Shown here piece after piece: positions 13,494-24,979 of a stretch of DNA of 64,000 nt. The stretch is from NCBI GenBank assembly GCA_910574455.1, contig CAJSYZ010000002.1:1637671-1701670 (forward strand), in the 5' to 3' direction. The notes below the pieces were generated by a model. That model was not told the origin of the DNA. It searched no databases and was given only the letters and a program-made list of their open reading frames with translations. Position numbers and translations under genes: made by a program. Each line of letters opens with the position of its first letter. The stretch's first letter is position 1. This DNA is from Trichaptum fuscoviolaceum (lineage: Eukaryota > Basidiomycota > Agaricomycetes > Hymenochaetales > Trichaptaceae).

Positions 13494-14475
13494 GTTCGCT
13501 CTGCGAGGTTGAGGTGGTGGTTTGTAGCGAGGAAGGGAGCTGTGGTGTGACGGTTCGTCTTCGCGAAGTAACGCGACGCGTCGGGTCTGAGTCGCGTGTC
13601 TTACATCATCAGCTGAAGATTCTTCAGATTTTGATCACTGCTCTCGCCTCAGAGGCTCGCAAGGCTACTTACCTTCAGCTTCAACGCTCTGTGAATGAAA
13701 AGACGACCCAAACTATTTCATCGACTGAAGCTTGTAAGCGCAAGAGCGTCTCGGTTCCGACCACTGGTCCTGGCGGGGTGATAGAGTATTAGAGGAGACA
13801 GGGAGTCGTGCGTAACTATACTTTCTTCGAAGAGAACATTCAACACAGATTCTGAACAATAATGCTAACAGATGATATCTATACATGGCCATGTGTTCCA
13901 TGCGTCAGAGATATAAGGCGATGACCATGAGCTCTGAGTAAATTGGTGTCATTTGTAGAACAGTGCAGTTTATTCGCGGCCAGGGAGAAGAATCAGCATC
14001 GGTACAATCATATGGTATTCGCACTTCACTCTATGCTTCGTAGTTATCAAAGTCCTGCGCTCAATCAAACTGCACTAGTAAGATGCCCTCTGGCCGGACT
14101 AACGGTAAAAATCTACCTTCTGCAGTCGAGCCTGAGTCTTCGGACATGAATATCTGTGCTCATATCTCGACTTACTTCGTCGGATGATATCGAAGGGAAT
14201 CGGCAAATGCATCCGCAGGACAACTTAGGCCACCTCTAGTTGTCGCGTCAAAAATCGACCTCGCAGCCTCCCGTCATTCAGTGGCTGACAGTTGCCAGCC
14301 TCGACGTCCTGGTATAAGGGGTGTTTCAGATGATTGAACAGCCTCTCTAATTCAAGACAGCTCTCGATATCAGGAAATCTAAAATGAGAGACAAGCTCTC
14401 GGTAGAAAACAATTACGCCCGGATGTGCACATCAAAAACACATCGGTCATACGGATGAACAGTGAACAAGGGACT
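13494..14475. promoter_or_regulatory. TOP2 upstream region
   Basis: This is the space between the TOP2 start codon and the sugar-transporter relic. The TOP2 promoter must lie here. The first 100 bp upstream of the ATG are GC-rich and contain several CGCGACGCG-like repeats (near 13565-13590) and CTTCGCGAAG, candidate cell-cycle boxes; an ACGCG core is the MCB-type element, but assigning it here is inference. No gene was supported in 13.8-14.4 kb. Confidence 0.35.
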
Positions 14476-14880
14476 ATGGCCACTGGCAGCGAAGTTGAAG
14501 ACACGAACGCAATGCTCGAGAACCCACTCTCAGGTATTCCTCGTGAACAACTCCTCGGGACGCAGAAAATTTTGCAAAAATCATGGACGATGACGTAGAC
14601 GCGTTCAGGAAATGCGCATATATCGCCCAAAATCCATCGGCATTCGAGGAACTGGATGCGTTGAAAGAGGAGGAGCTTAGTGCTCTTACAAAAGAAATTA
14701 CGCACAAATGGAAGTAACCGAAGTCACTCGACGCGCTGGTGATAGTTTGCTCCGTTGCTGTTGTAGTACAAGATATATGTGCTGTCTCTCTTTTCTTGGA
14801 AGTCTAGTTAGTCTCACTACTTGCCATACAGATGGGTGAAACTGTCAGCAACGGCGCTCAGCTTTTTTTCGCTCCTCAGA
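14476..14880 (+). pseudogene. broken 5' fragment of an MFS sugar transporter
   Basis: From the ATG at 14476 the frame reads MATGSEVED...NPLSGIPREQLL, then the family pattern continues in another frame as AENFAKIMDDDVDAFRKC, ...FEELDALKEEE and ...EITHKWK. This is the cytosolic N-terminus typical of basidiomycete sugar-transporter (HXT/STP-like) MFS proteins, recognised from memory. A one-base loss near 14559 breaks the frame. A TAA at 14715 stands where the family usually has Gln after HKWK. The frame continues as VIVCSVAVVVQ, the start of the first membrane helix, and after an intron-like gap MGETVSNGAQLFF (from 14832) matches the segment that follows. The expected donor after VVVQ is not recognisable, and nothing after 14880 continues the protein. 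It looks like a decayed, truncated copy. Confidence 0.75.
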
Positions 14881-15194
14881 TAAGCTCACAGTATGATACA
14901 GTGTGAGGCACAGGGGTACTTACGGTTGCTGATTAATATTATGGATACACTTGTGATAATAATACAATGATCCATCGCAATTTTGACGTCCATTTTCGTT
15001 GGTGAATTCCGTACATCTTCTTTGCCACAAAGGTTATAGTTGTGATAATCGCATAATCTCTAAGTCAATGGGTGCCTTCACAAGCGCAATTCCCAACGTG
15101 AAGTCAACAGTCGGATGTAATAGATCAAGGGCATCTTCATATAGAACACACATATTACATTGCCATCGAGCGACCTTTACTTTGTGAGCCATAA
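14881..15194. other. short intergenic stretch
   Basis: This is AT-rich DNA between the transporter relic and the GCN20 stop codon. It should include the GCN20 3' untranslated region. No further transporter exons were found. Confidence 0.4.
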
Positions 15195-18100
15195 TCACGG
15201 GGTCGCTTTCTTCAGAGTGTTCACGATCAAGCTCTGCAAATGTGTGATCAATGATGTTGCGCAGAGTTTTGCAACAGTATTGTGTTACCTTGTATGCTTG
15301 CACATCACCCATGAATTTCGTGACTGAGCCTTCTCCACATACCCAAAGCTGTTAAGTCGATATTAGAAGTCAGTACAGTCAACCTAGTGTATATGCGCAC
15401 CTCCGTCGCTACAGTCGTAATGAATCTCTCGTCGTGCGAGATCAGAATGACACCACCATTCCAGATCTTCAAAGCGTGCATCAAGGCATCAAGACCCTTT
15501 AAAACACCATCAGCCCAACAATCCGGGACCAATACAAGCAAGCAGGCATACTTCAATATCCAAGTGATTCGTAGGCTGTTTAGATGAGATGAGATGAGTT
15601 CTTGATTATCACTTTGGGCAACTCACTTCATCCAACAGCAAGATATGCGGCCTTTGTAAAGAAAGCGCAGCGAATGCTACACGACTCTTTTGACCACCAC
15701 TCAGTGTTCCAATGAGTTGCAGACTATGCCAACAAATTGATATCAAAGGCTGAATTGGTATAGAGAAATTGTTCATACCCAGTCATACCGCTGATTTGGA
15801 AGTTGCCTAGATGACCTCGATACTCCTGTTCACTCTTACCTGGATATTTCGAGGCCAAGAATGCTACTGGAGTCATTGTGGGTGTCAATGTGTCAACATG
15901 ATGTTGCGCGAAGTATCCTCTAGTATTCCATCGGAAATTAGTATACTGCGTGTACGTGCATAAAATCCGAAACAGATTACACGCGGAGGCGACCATTTCT
16001 GTTCATTTGGCCGGACATTGGTTTCAGTTCCCCGGTCAGCAATTTGATCCTAAGCAAGTTTGTAAGTTGATGACCTTAGAAGACTTCAAGAAACTCTTAC
16101 AAAGTTGACCTGTGTAGGGTTTTAGTAAAGATTACGATGAGATGAAAGATTTAAACAGCTCACTTTCCGGCACCGTTCGCACCAACGATGGCAATGCGAG
16201 AATCCAGCCCGACATCGATATCTATATTGCGCAGAACGATGTTATTTTCTGAATATCCGAATGATACACCAGAAAGCTGTAGTAGAGGTGGGGAGATTTT
16301 GTCGCATTCCGGGAAGCTAGTCCGGATGAATCAGCCTACACTGCATACTCATGATGAAGAAACATACCGGAAAGTCTCCTTATCTTCAGCTTCGGGGGGA
16401 TGCAATTCTGGAAGCTACGTACGTGTAAGTGTTGGTCTCTAAGCGAAGAAGAAAGTATAAACCTTCTCCAGAATCTTTATCTTCATTTGCGCTTGTGCAG
16501 CTGTTGTAATAATAAGATCAAAGATTGCACTTGCCATAAGACTGAAAAATGTCCTACCGCGATTAGCATTATACCTCCATCGGTCGATAAATGCCTGCAA
16601 GTGACTACGATACTCCATTTGCGTTTCGTATTCCCTTAACAGCTTCTTGTCCCGTTCTGTCTTTGTGGAATAGAACTGCGTGAAGTTGCTATATGCCAAC
16701 AGTTCAACGACAGAACGTAGTCAATTTTTCAAACAACTTGCCCTTTGTAGTAGTCGAGCCTTCCCGAGTGCATGTGAACAATATCAGTTGCAACAGCATC
16801 CCTGTTTATCTTGTTAGAAAGCAAACAGTTACAAGCACGCGTTCCAGAACATACAAAAATGCTCTGTCGTGTGAGCTAGGGAGTAGAAGTGTTAGCGTAT
16901 CGCGTTCCGTTGATCATTATGGCCGTCCTCACACAACAAGTAGTGTCCCTGGCCAAGTTTGTAAGTAATCTTCCAACCAGGCCAACGCGTTAAGATCGAC
17001 TGTGTAGAGAAAGTATGAATAGTGACAGCACAACCGGTAGCCAAAATGATTTCTGACTGTGATTAGAAGGCTCATCAAGCAGAAGCAGGTGTGGCTTAGA
17101 AAACGAGATTAGATCATATCCAATGAATAGATGCATTTATACTGACTTTCACGAAGAGGGCTCGAGCCAGAGCAAGACGCATTCTACAAAAAGATAGTCA
17201 GAAGGCTACTTCAAGATAGGAGATTATAGTGGATTACCGCCAGCCTCCACTGAAAGACTTTGTAGGTCGGTGTTGATCTGCTTCACCAAAGCCCAACCCT
17301 ATGCAAGTATAGTTTAGCAATTTAGTGCATCAACGAAAGGTTGTTAGAAACGACAAACCAGCTAATAGAGCAGCCGCCCGAGCAGGACCACTCGCTGCAT
17401 CCATTTCCGCCAGACTTGCATGGACTTCCGTCAACCTTGCCGATGCTTCTTCTCTCGCATCCTCAAACCGCTTTTCATCATTCTCGGCTTCTAAAGTAGC
17501 AAGCTTAGCGTTCAATGCCGCCTCTTCTTTCATTAGCGAGTCTCGCCACACATCGGCTTTGAGTACGGAGTCGATAGCGGTTGTATCATCTCCAATAATC
17601 TAGTGTTGATTACAATTTGAGTAGGAGATACAAGAAATAGGGGGGAAATCACCTCTTGCTCTACGAACAGAATTGTAATGTGGGAAGGGACTGCCACTTC
17701 ACGCAGTGCAATATGTCGTAGCAATGTCGATTTTCCGACACCATTTCGACCAATAAGACCATAGCGACGACCATAAGCAAGCGTCAAGCTCGCTCCAGAT
17801 CTAAAAAACACACGATGTCATCAATTCTGTCTGCATATCATTCAACAGTTTACTCACAAAATGCGGTTCGAACCGAATGTCACGTCGATAGATGGCAGGT
17901 GAACATCCTTGCTCTTGTTCTTTCCAGCATTGCTGGCTTCCAGAGAGTTGACCTTCAAGAACATCTCTTCATAGGTTTGCTTATGAATGAATTAATTAAT
18001 TAGTATGTATCCGTTCCTTTGCACTCTAGAATATGCTAACCTGTTTACGATGCTGGTCGAGCAACTTAGAGCCTTCATAAAGATCACGACGAGCTCTCTT

Positions 18101-18629
18101 TTCAATTTTAGCCTATTCATGTTTCTTCAGTATATTTCGATGGCCTATAATGAAAACCATCATCACTGACCCTTAGCTTCGCTTCTTGTTTCTCAAGTTT
18201 CTTAACGTCCACTCGGGAAGCTCTGAGATAAATAAGAGAAGCTCACAATTCAGAAGCACAAATGGAGACTTACTTTGATTTGTTTATTGATTCCAGGTCA
18301 ACACCTTCGGTGAACGCAATCGTATTCGAGATCGCTCCCGTTTTACTCATTTCCACAGCATGGTCCAGCTTTCTTTGCAACTTCGGCCCCTTGGTATTCA
18401 ACCTTGCACTCAAACGTGCCTCTAAGACATGCCCTAGCTTCTGTAGTAGCTGCTCGAGGGCATCGGGCTTGCTTTCGGCAAAAGACTCAAGCATATTGCG
18501 AGTGACTTGCAGAACATCTTCATCTTCACCAGCGTCATCTACTAGATAACCAGACAGATAGTCAACAACAATTTCTTCGGTTTGAGGTAGAATCGAGCGT
18601 ATTTCATGGGCTACGTCCGCCGCAGACAT
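15195..18629 (-). CDS. GCN20: ABC-F protein Gcn20 (about 725 aa), 24 exons
   Basis: Soluble tandem-ABC ATPase that acts on ribosomes and, with Gcn1, in Gcn2 activation during amino-acid starvation (family knowledge). The start is the ATG at 18629 ([11 protein letters not shown]). The 119-residue N-terminal exon is followed by 23 very small exons. Their inferred lengths sum to 2178 nt, an exact multiple of three. The first ABC domain has Walker [10 protein letters not shown] (near 17740), signature FSGGW and Walker [11 protein letters not shown]. The second has Walker A GANGAGKST, signature LSGGQKSR and HILLLDEPTNHLD. The second Walker A is split: GANGAGK ends one exon, and a 9-nt exon at 16101-16109 supplies most of the following S-T-L codons. 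The intron 16741-16689 begins GCAAGT, a GC-AG intron. Family length is about 750 aa, so the gene looks complete. No disabling change was seen, despite the absence of any long open frame. Confidence 0.93.
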
Positions 18630-19000
18630 CGTGTAAGAACTAGAAGAAAGGGCGTATCACTGTATGGTGGTCTGTGACTTGAGGATACCGGAGCCGCATC
18701 TGCCTTCAAGTTGCACGCTTCAAATTGCCGTGAAGTTGAGCACGTGCCAATATTTTATTACATAGTACTTACCGGGACAGAACTGGAAAAAAAACTAAAC
18801 AGAAGACAGAAGACTTGAACATTACACATGGGGTAGGAGAGCTAGAATGTACACTGGGAGAACTATGAAGTACAATGTGCCAAAGAAAACAGATGAATTG
18901 CGCTTGAAAAAATGACCGTGAAATTCCTCTTTACATTTGCTGTCAGCCGCTCCCCTCCGCGGCTCTCGTACAATCCGCTAATCGATCCGAAGAGAGAGCC
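18630..19000. promoter_or_regulatory. intergenic between GID1 and GCN20
   Basis: This 371-bp gap contains the GCN20 promoter and the GID1 3' end. The sequence is AT-rich from 18735 to 18910. No gene is visible. Confidence 0.4.
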
Positions 19001-22000
19001 TCAATCTAAAAGGAACTCCTTCTCCATGTCCGCAAACGCCGCTTCACCCACCCCCATCAACGCAAGCTGGGTGAGCGTGGCAGATGTTTGTCGATAAAGC
19101 CTCTCAAGCGCCGGTCGGCTGGGCCGTCCTTGTGACTCTGCAGTATGCAGACAGCAGGTAGAGCCATAGTGATCAGCAACGGTGACCCTCCCACTGTGTA
19201 GTACATATATAAGATAGGACACTTACCGAGGATAGCTTGGTTGACCTCCTGCGAGAGACGATTCCGCGCCTCTTGACTCGCTAGTTCGGCCACCTCCCCG
19301 CCCGCCTTCCGAGGGTCTTCATACGTAACAAGGCTAAATGTAAGCTTCAACAGAGATTGGACGTCTGGACGCGAGTCCGCACGATAGTCAGCCTGCAATT
19401 GCCTTCCGTAGTCCAGTGCCTCCGCGAGTGCGGCTTGATACGCTACCAGTGCTGGAGACTGTGGTGTGCGGCTCGAGGCTCGTTTTGACATGCGAGGAGC
19501 AACGATGGGTGCAGATGGAGATGCAACCGCTGGGGTGTTGGTTTTAGAAAACCCGTTCGAAGCAGATGGAGACAGTGGACCAGGACCCTCGTCGTCCACC
19601 TCCATGGCGCCGCCGCTGTCCTTGCCGCTGTCAGGGACTTTCACTGGCGCGCTCACCTCAGGCTCGCTCTTCATCTTCTGCTGCGCATCACTTGCATGTA
19701 ACATCAGCTCCACAAATTTGCGGCACCTCAACTTCAAGTGAATGAGTCCCTTGTCCGCTTCCAGTACTTTTGGGCAGTATTGTTTGGTCATGTCGAGGGC
19801 AAGATCGATATCCCCGGCTTGCACTGCATAGACTATGCGCTGACGTGACTGCACTTTCTCCTGCCTTGCGCTAGATTCCGCCTCCATACTACCAAGATCA
19901 AAAGGTCCCGTGTATTCTTCGGACGATGGTCCAAGCAGAGAATCGTCCGTCTCCATCTTGATATCCATATCTATATCCTCGACCTTCTTTAAAGGCAGCT
20001 TCAAAGACGATTTTCTCGACGATTCGTACTGTTTGCCATGCGAATCTAGCTGAGATTTGAACGCGTTCGCAGTACGCTCATATCCATGATGAGTTAGATA
20101 CGACATGATCAGCTTCGTGACAGGCTCCGAATAATCTGGAACAGTCTCAATAGGCTCGTATTCCTCGTCTTCTGGGTCGTGCTTCACACCTTTGGAGCTC
20201 GATTCAGGCTCCGGTTTCACAGTATCAGATCCATCACTGGAAGAACCTTTAGTTCCTTCTCCCGGAAGGGGTGACTTGTCTAGCTGTAATAAAACGAGTT
20301 CATCCGCATCATCAACTGCCCATCTGACCGGGGTCTCTTGAATTTTCTGCCATGTCCGTTCCTGTGCACAATGGACATGATAGTCGATGTCATACTTAAA
20401 CGGTTCTTGTCCGAAGTTCACTTTTATGGCTTCGTTCATCGTCCGTAGGCCGACAGAAGGGTATATTACCTTATCCTTCCCTATGTTCTCGAAAGCATAA
20501 CCTGCGCATTTGATCGTCTACCAAGTTTTATCATAAGATTGTTATGAGTGCTCACCTAATAAAGTGCCGTTCTTCGTATAAAATGCCTTATTAAGAGTGA
20601 AGTCAACGCCACATCCAATGACATCGTGTGCTGTAGCGCGAATCAGATACGTCCACAGATCAACGATTGAACTGCTCACTGGTAAAGCGAGGCCCAAATG
20701 GTGTTCCATCCCTTTCTGATGCAAACGAATTTCCATCATCACCGTGATACCCCCATGACTCTTTCTCCCAGCCCGGAAGGCGATTGAGGCGTACATTAGG
20801 ACAGCTGAAACTGAAGATAGTGAGGCGTTTGAGTTATAGCGTTTTGGCGTTTAATGAGACCATGATTGATCTTTGATGCTCACCCTACACTTATGTGCCT
20901 ACGTTTCGTAAACGTGAGTAATTTATCAAGGGAGTTTTCCAATATTGACAAGCACATACCCTTTCACGCCTTTGTCTGTTATAGTCACCTCATAGTAATA
21001 AATACCGCATGCTGGTGGAATTGGGTGGTTTGCCCTGGCTGCTGCAGCTTCCTTCTCTCCTGTGCTCGAAGGCCCTGATACATGCAATGTCGGATCAGAA
21101 ATGTAGGAAGGCTTGGCCAGTACATAAAACACATACCGTGGAAGTGCAGACAACGGCCATCGTCAGAGACCGTCAAGTACTTGTTCCTGTCTTGTTCGTT
21201 CCATCGCGTCGGGAGATTGATCATAGGATCGGCGGCATTGCCAGCAGCAGACGTTGCGTACGTATTTGCGTTATGTTGTGCGCGTCCACGCTCCCTCTCT
21301 TCCATACGGCGAGTAAAACTACGATGATGTCGAGACAACCCAGTACTTCCTTCGCTATCGTCATCGCTTTCCGTGATAGGCGTGACATCTCTTCCACTGC
21401 CGAGCCCATGAGCAACCAAGGAGCCTGCACGGATAGGTGCTGTGGCTGTGTCTGCACAAATCAGGTCGCGCATAGCTGAGTACTGCAAATACGAAGGTTT
21501 CTTGAACACGCTGTGCGTCGATACGACATGCAGGCTACTGCCCCCGTACGGCACGCTCGAACTCATCGCCACGTGCGTATGAGGTGTTTGCATGCCGGTA
21601 GATGTTGGGATGCTCCGCGACACAGGAAGTGTACTGCGACTGCTTCTCGTCGTGAGAGTCGGAGACGTCGGTGCATTTGAGTCACGGCGATGCACAGGCG
21701 ATCGTGGAGTCGGGGTAGGCGCTGCCGCCGAGGCAGGAACAGACCCCGTCGCCCGCACGATCCTAGGCTCAAAACCAGAAATCGAGCGAGTTCTGACTCC
21801 TATAGGTGTATTGTAGCTCGATGCTATCGGTGTACTCGATGTCACTGACGCCGAGCGCGGCGAAGGCCACGGCGGGCCATTGCTAGCGTTACCCGCAATG
21901 TGCACACTACCCCCCACACTCGCATGTCTAGCATGTACATTCACAGGTGCCCCCGTGTTCCCTCCTGGACTCCCCGAGACACCCACCGAAGCTGTTGACG

Positions 22001-22220
22001 GAGGGCGTCCTCCTTCAATGCCGCTAAAGAGGGCACGTTGGAAGGCTGGTAATGCTCGCTGCTGAGACTGAGATCGTTCTCGATGGCCTGGAATGCCTCC
22101 AGGACTAGGAGGGGAACCTAGAGCATTCAGGTTGAGGATGTCTTCTATGCTGCGGCCTGAAGCACCTGGGATTGGAATGGATGGTGTCCTTGACGTTGGG
22201 CGATGATTTGGGTTCGGCAT
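19001..22220 (-). CDS. GID1: Gid1/Vid30-type RanBPM protein (SPRY-LisH-CTLH-CRA), about 943 aa
   Basis: Scaffold and substrate-receptor-binding subunit of the GID/CTLH ubiquitin ligase, which degrades gluconeogenic enzymes (family knowledge). Inferred exons are 22220-21137, 21074-20960, 20898-20884 (15 nt), 20810-20680, 20630-20556, 20501-19227 and 19137-19001; their sum is a multiple of three. Residues 1-350 are low-complexity Ser/Pro/Thr. The SPRY domain runs from about 360 to 505 with [35 protein letters not shown] and DVIGCGVDF. LisH lies near 601-627 ([19 protein letters not shown]), CTLH near 695-745 ([18 protein letters not shown]), and the CRA part covers the last 130 residues and ends EKEFLLD. 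A region between LisH and CTLH is rich in acidic residues and Ser. Full domain order and a clean stop indicate an intact gene. Confidence 0.92.
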
Positions 22221-23301
22221 TTCAGAGCCTCAGTGTATGTTTTGTGCAAAACTTTCCCGCGTAAGAATTGTTGCTTAGGTGTGTTGACTTGCGCTTGCCA
22301 GTGCACAGTATGAATTGAAAGGATCGGGATGTAAACACAGATTGTCTCCTTAGCATTCAGATTAGAGGTTATAGAATACGTATTAAGCTCATACTTACCA
22401 ACACTACGTGAGCATTAGCATAAAATATGATGTATAGCAGATGTGACGAACGACGACAGAAGGTCGGGAGCCAGCTACGGAGGGCCAACTCAGCTGACCT
22501 CAACGAGCTCAAATAAAATATCGGACTGGATGCAAATGGGGAAAGCACATATCTTATTCGGACGTATGTAACCCTAACTTGTAGGGTAGAATACATATTT
22601 GGAAAGCTGAGTACGGGTGGTTCCGTTGCGGCCGGTTCAAGCTTGTGATGCTCTCATCCTTGAACCTTCATCATGCGAAGATACATGGAAATTATAATCT
22701 AATCTCTCTTTATTAATATAAGCGCACACTTACCCCACAGTAATCAAATGCACACGCCATGGTCGTTGTGTTCAGTGAATTACAGTACATCTTCGTTACA
22801 ATGATTCAGTTCTGTATGCCAGTGTATGTAGTAAGTTCCTTATTCTAATGTTGCTTGAGACAACGAAGCTTCCGACCCGACCACTTTAGTCTACTTCATC
22901 GTGTTACAAAAAGGCAGCACGGCAAAACCAAACCACTTTGTATAAATCTCTCGAATAAAACGTCGATCATCTTGGGCCTGGAAGGATAATTAGGCAGCGT
23001 AAGTAATAAGGTACATCGCCGGTCCGACGTGCCTGTTGGTCAAGTGCGCTCGCGTGAACTCGGAGTGCAGGCTCTCCTTTACTTTATCGACATTTCTATA
23101 ATACGCACTTACGAGAACGCCATGGGGATCCAGCATCTTCGCTCTCGCCATCATTGACAAGCACTACACTTTCATTGCGTTCACTAATCCGAGTTCAGCG
23201 ACGACGGCTTGATGCCGCTTTTCGGAACCATGCAATAAGACATATCGCGAATCCGAAGTCCACAGTATAGGATACCTATCTACTGTATCGCAGGCTCCCC
23301 A
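22221..23301. other. divergent intergenic region, no gene seen
   Basis: About 1.08 kb between the minus-strand GID1 start and the plus-strand Trp/Cys-tailed gene. It should hold both promoters. There are AT-rich stretches at 22680-22800 and only short meaningless open frames. No TATA box could be assigned with confidence. Confidence 0.4.
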
Positions 23302-24979
23302 GTGATGACCCGGGACGGTTACGAAGAGGCTTGGATAGAGGATGTTGGTGATAGTTCGCTCTCGGGACCTCGGAATAGATCAGAACAAGACCGCGGCACC
23401 TCTGTCAGTAGCGCCTCTTACTCTTCGGAAGAAGGCCCAACAGGTGAGTTTAATGGTTCTAGCTCCAATGTACACACAAGTGCTTAAGTGCCTATCTGCC
23501 CCTATTCGCATCTTCTCGCAGTCGATGGAGTGCGCCTGCCGGACTCCATCAGGTCGTGGGCACGCGTCTCCCATGCTACGTACAATACGAGCAACAACAC
23601 GCACCGACAGGAGGCATTTATTGAAGATGACGTCTTCGAAACTAATGGCCTGAGTTATGACGCCGAGGCAAGAGAGCAGCAAATGTACAAATTCCATCCG
23701 TCTAAAGATGAAACCCTCGTTACGGAGATTGATGCGTTGACTCCATATCATCAGCGCAGCTCAAGCTTACTCACACCGGGAAACGCTCTACACCTCCGCC
23801 TGAGCATGAGCAGCACTGACTCTGAGCGTGACCGCCCTCAGACCGCGAACGTCGTCAAGCCTGCGAAGAACTCGAGGGGAGCATCCATCTCGCCGAGTCC
23901 GACACCAAGTCCATCCCGGTCTGCGCCTACTTCAAAGGCAAATAGCACACGCGCATCTTCCATAGACTCCTTCAATGCGCAGCGCATGGATGATGAGGAC
24001 CTGCCTAAGGATGAAAGAATGCGCAAGTCGAGAAGGCCCTCCTTGTCGAGATTCCGAGTACGCTTCCGGTCGCGCGTGCGCATAGCGTCCGGGATGCGGC
24101 ACAGCAAGCACGAATGCACGACCGACTGCTCACCCTCCTCCTCCATCTCTGCACCCCTTCGCGAGAGCACGGACAACCTCGACGCCTACGCAACCTCGTC
24201 CTGGCTATCATCTACCGGTAACTCCAATGCAGCGCGGACAGGCTCCGCAGTGCCCAAAAGCCAACCGATCGCTTTTGTAGACGACATGTTCGGATTTGAC
24301 GGGGCAGGCGCCTCATCCTCTTCGCAGCGTTCCGATCCGCCCACGCGTCAAAAGAGGCCACGGAGACCGACCAGCGCGTTCCCTTCCAACAGGACCAGCT
24401 CTGCGCCAATAACCGAGCGGACGCCGCTCACCTCTTCGCTACACCCACATTCTCAGTCGCAACCCCGTCGCGGCGCAGGCAGCAGGCACGCCTCGCGAGC
24501 CAGACACCGGGCATACCTATCCGACATCGCCGACTCGGACGAAGAGGACCTTGAGGCACTTCGAAGTCAGGAAGAGCGAGCACGGATACACAGCCTCGAG
24601 CGTGCGGCACGGAGACGCGACGAGGAACTCGTGTTCGGACGGTGGCCTTGGAGACTCGTCAACGGTTATGTGAGTCTGAAGTCTAGTTTACCCTTCCTCC
24701 TTTTCTGTCTTATTCCATACAACTCTTCTTCATTATCTATTCTTATCGCGTATATCCTCCGAAAGCTTTAAACTGTCCTGTTTGGACTGAATATGCACAC
24801 GCAAGGAGGGATCCTTCTCTTTCTCACCGTGTCTAATTTGTTTTTACCCTCTTAACATCTTCCGTCTGCGTCTATTCGCTTAATCTCACTTTTCAACATT
24901 TCAGTGGTGGTGGTGGAAGTGCGAACCCGTGTTCTGCTGTTGTTATGCTAGTGATTCAGACTCAGATGAGCTCGAATAA
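23302..24979 (+). CDS. uncharacterised protein with WWWW and Cys-rich tail (about 454 aa)
   Basis: Three exons are inferred: 23302-23443, 23522-24669 and 24905-24979. The two ATGs at 23302 and 23305 are equally possible starts. Most of the protein is Ser/Arg/Pro-rich and probably disordered, with a basic patch of alternating Arg (RFRVRFRSRVR), an His/Cys pair (KHECTTDC) and acidic SDIADSDEEDLEAL. The last part is striking: WPWRLVNGY joins across a 235-nt intron to WWWWKCEPVFCCCYASDSDS followed by DELE and stop. Reading through the intron instead gives a hydrophobic tail ending at TAA 24769-24771, so alternative ends are possible. The Cys-Cys-Cys and Trp cluster may associate with membrane or be acylated (inference). 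The family is not recognised. Confidence 0.75.

Noticed and set aside
15034..17811. GCN20 as a pseudogene because of frequent stops
   Set aside because: Every interruption is explained by a short intron, and both ABC domains and the reading frame are preserved after splicing.
20985..21479. Short 29-nt intron or frameshift within GID1 near 21110
   Set aside because: A normal intron 21136-21075 (GTATGT to TATCAG) restores the SPRY consensus start, so no lesion or ultrashort intron is needed.
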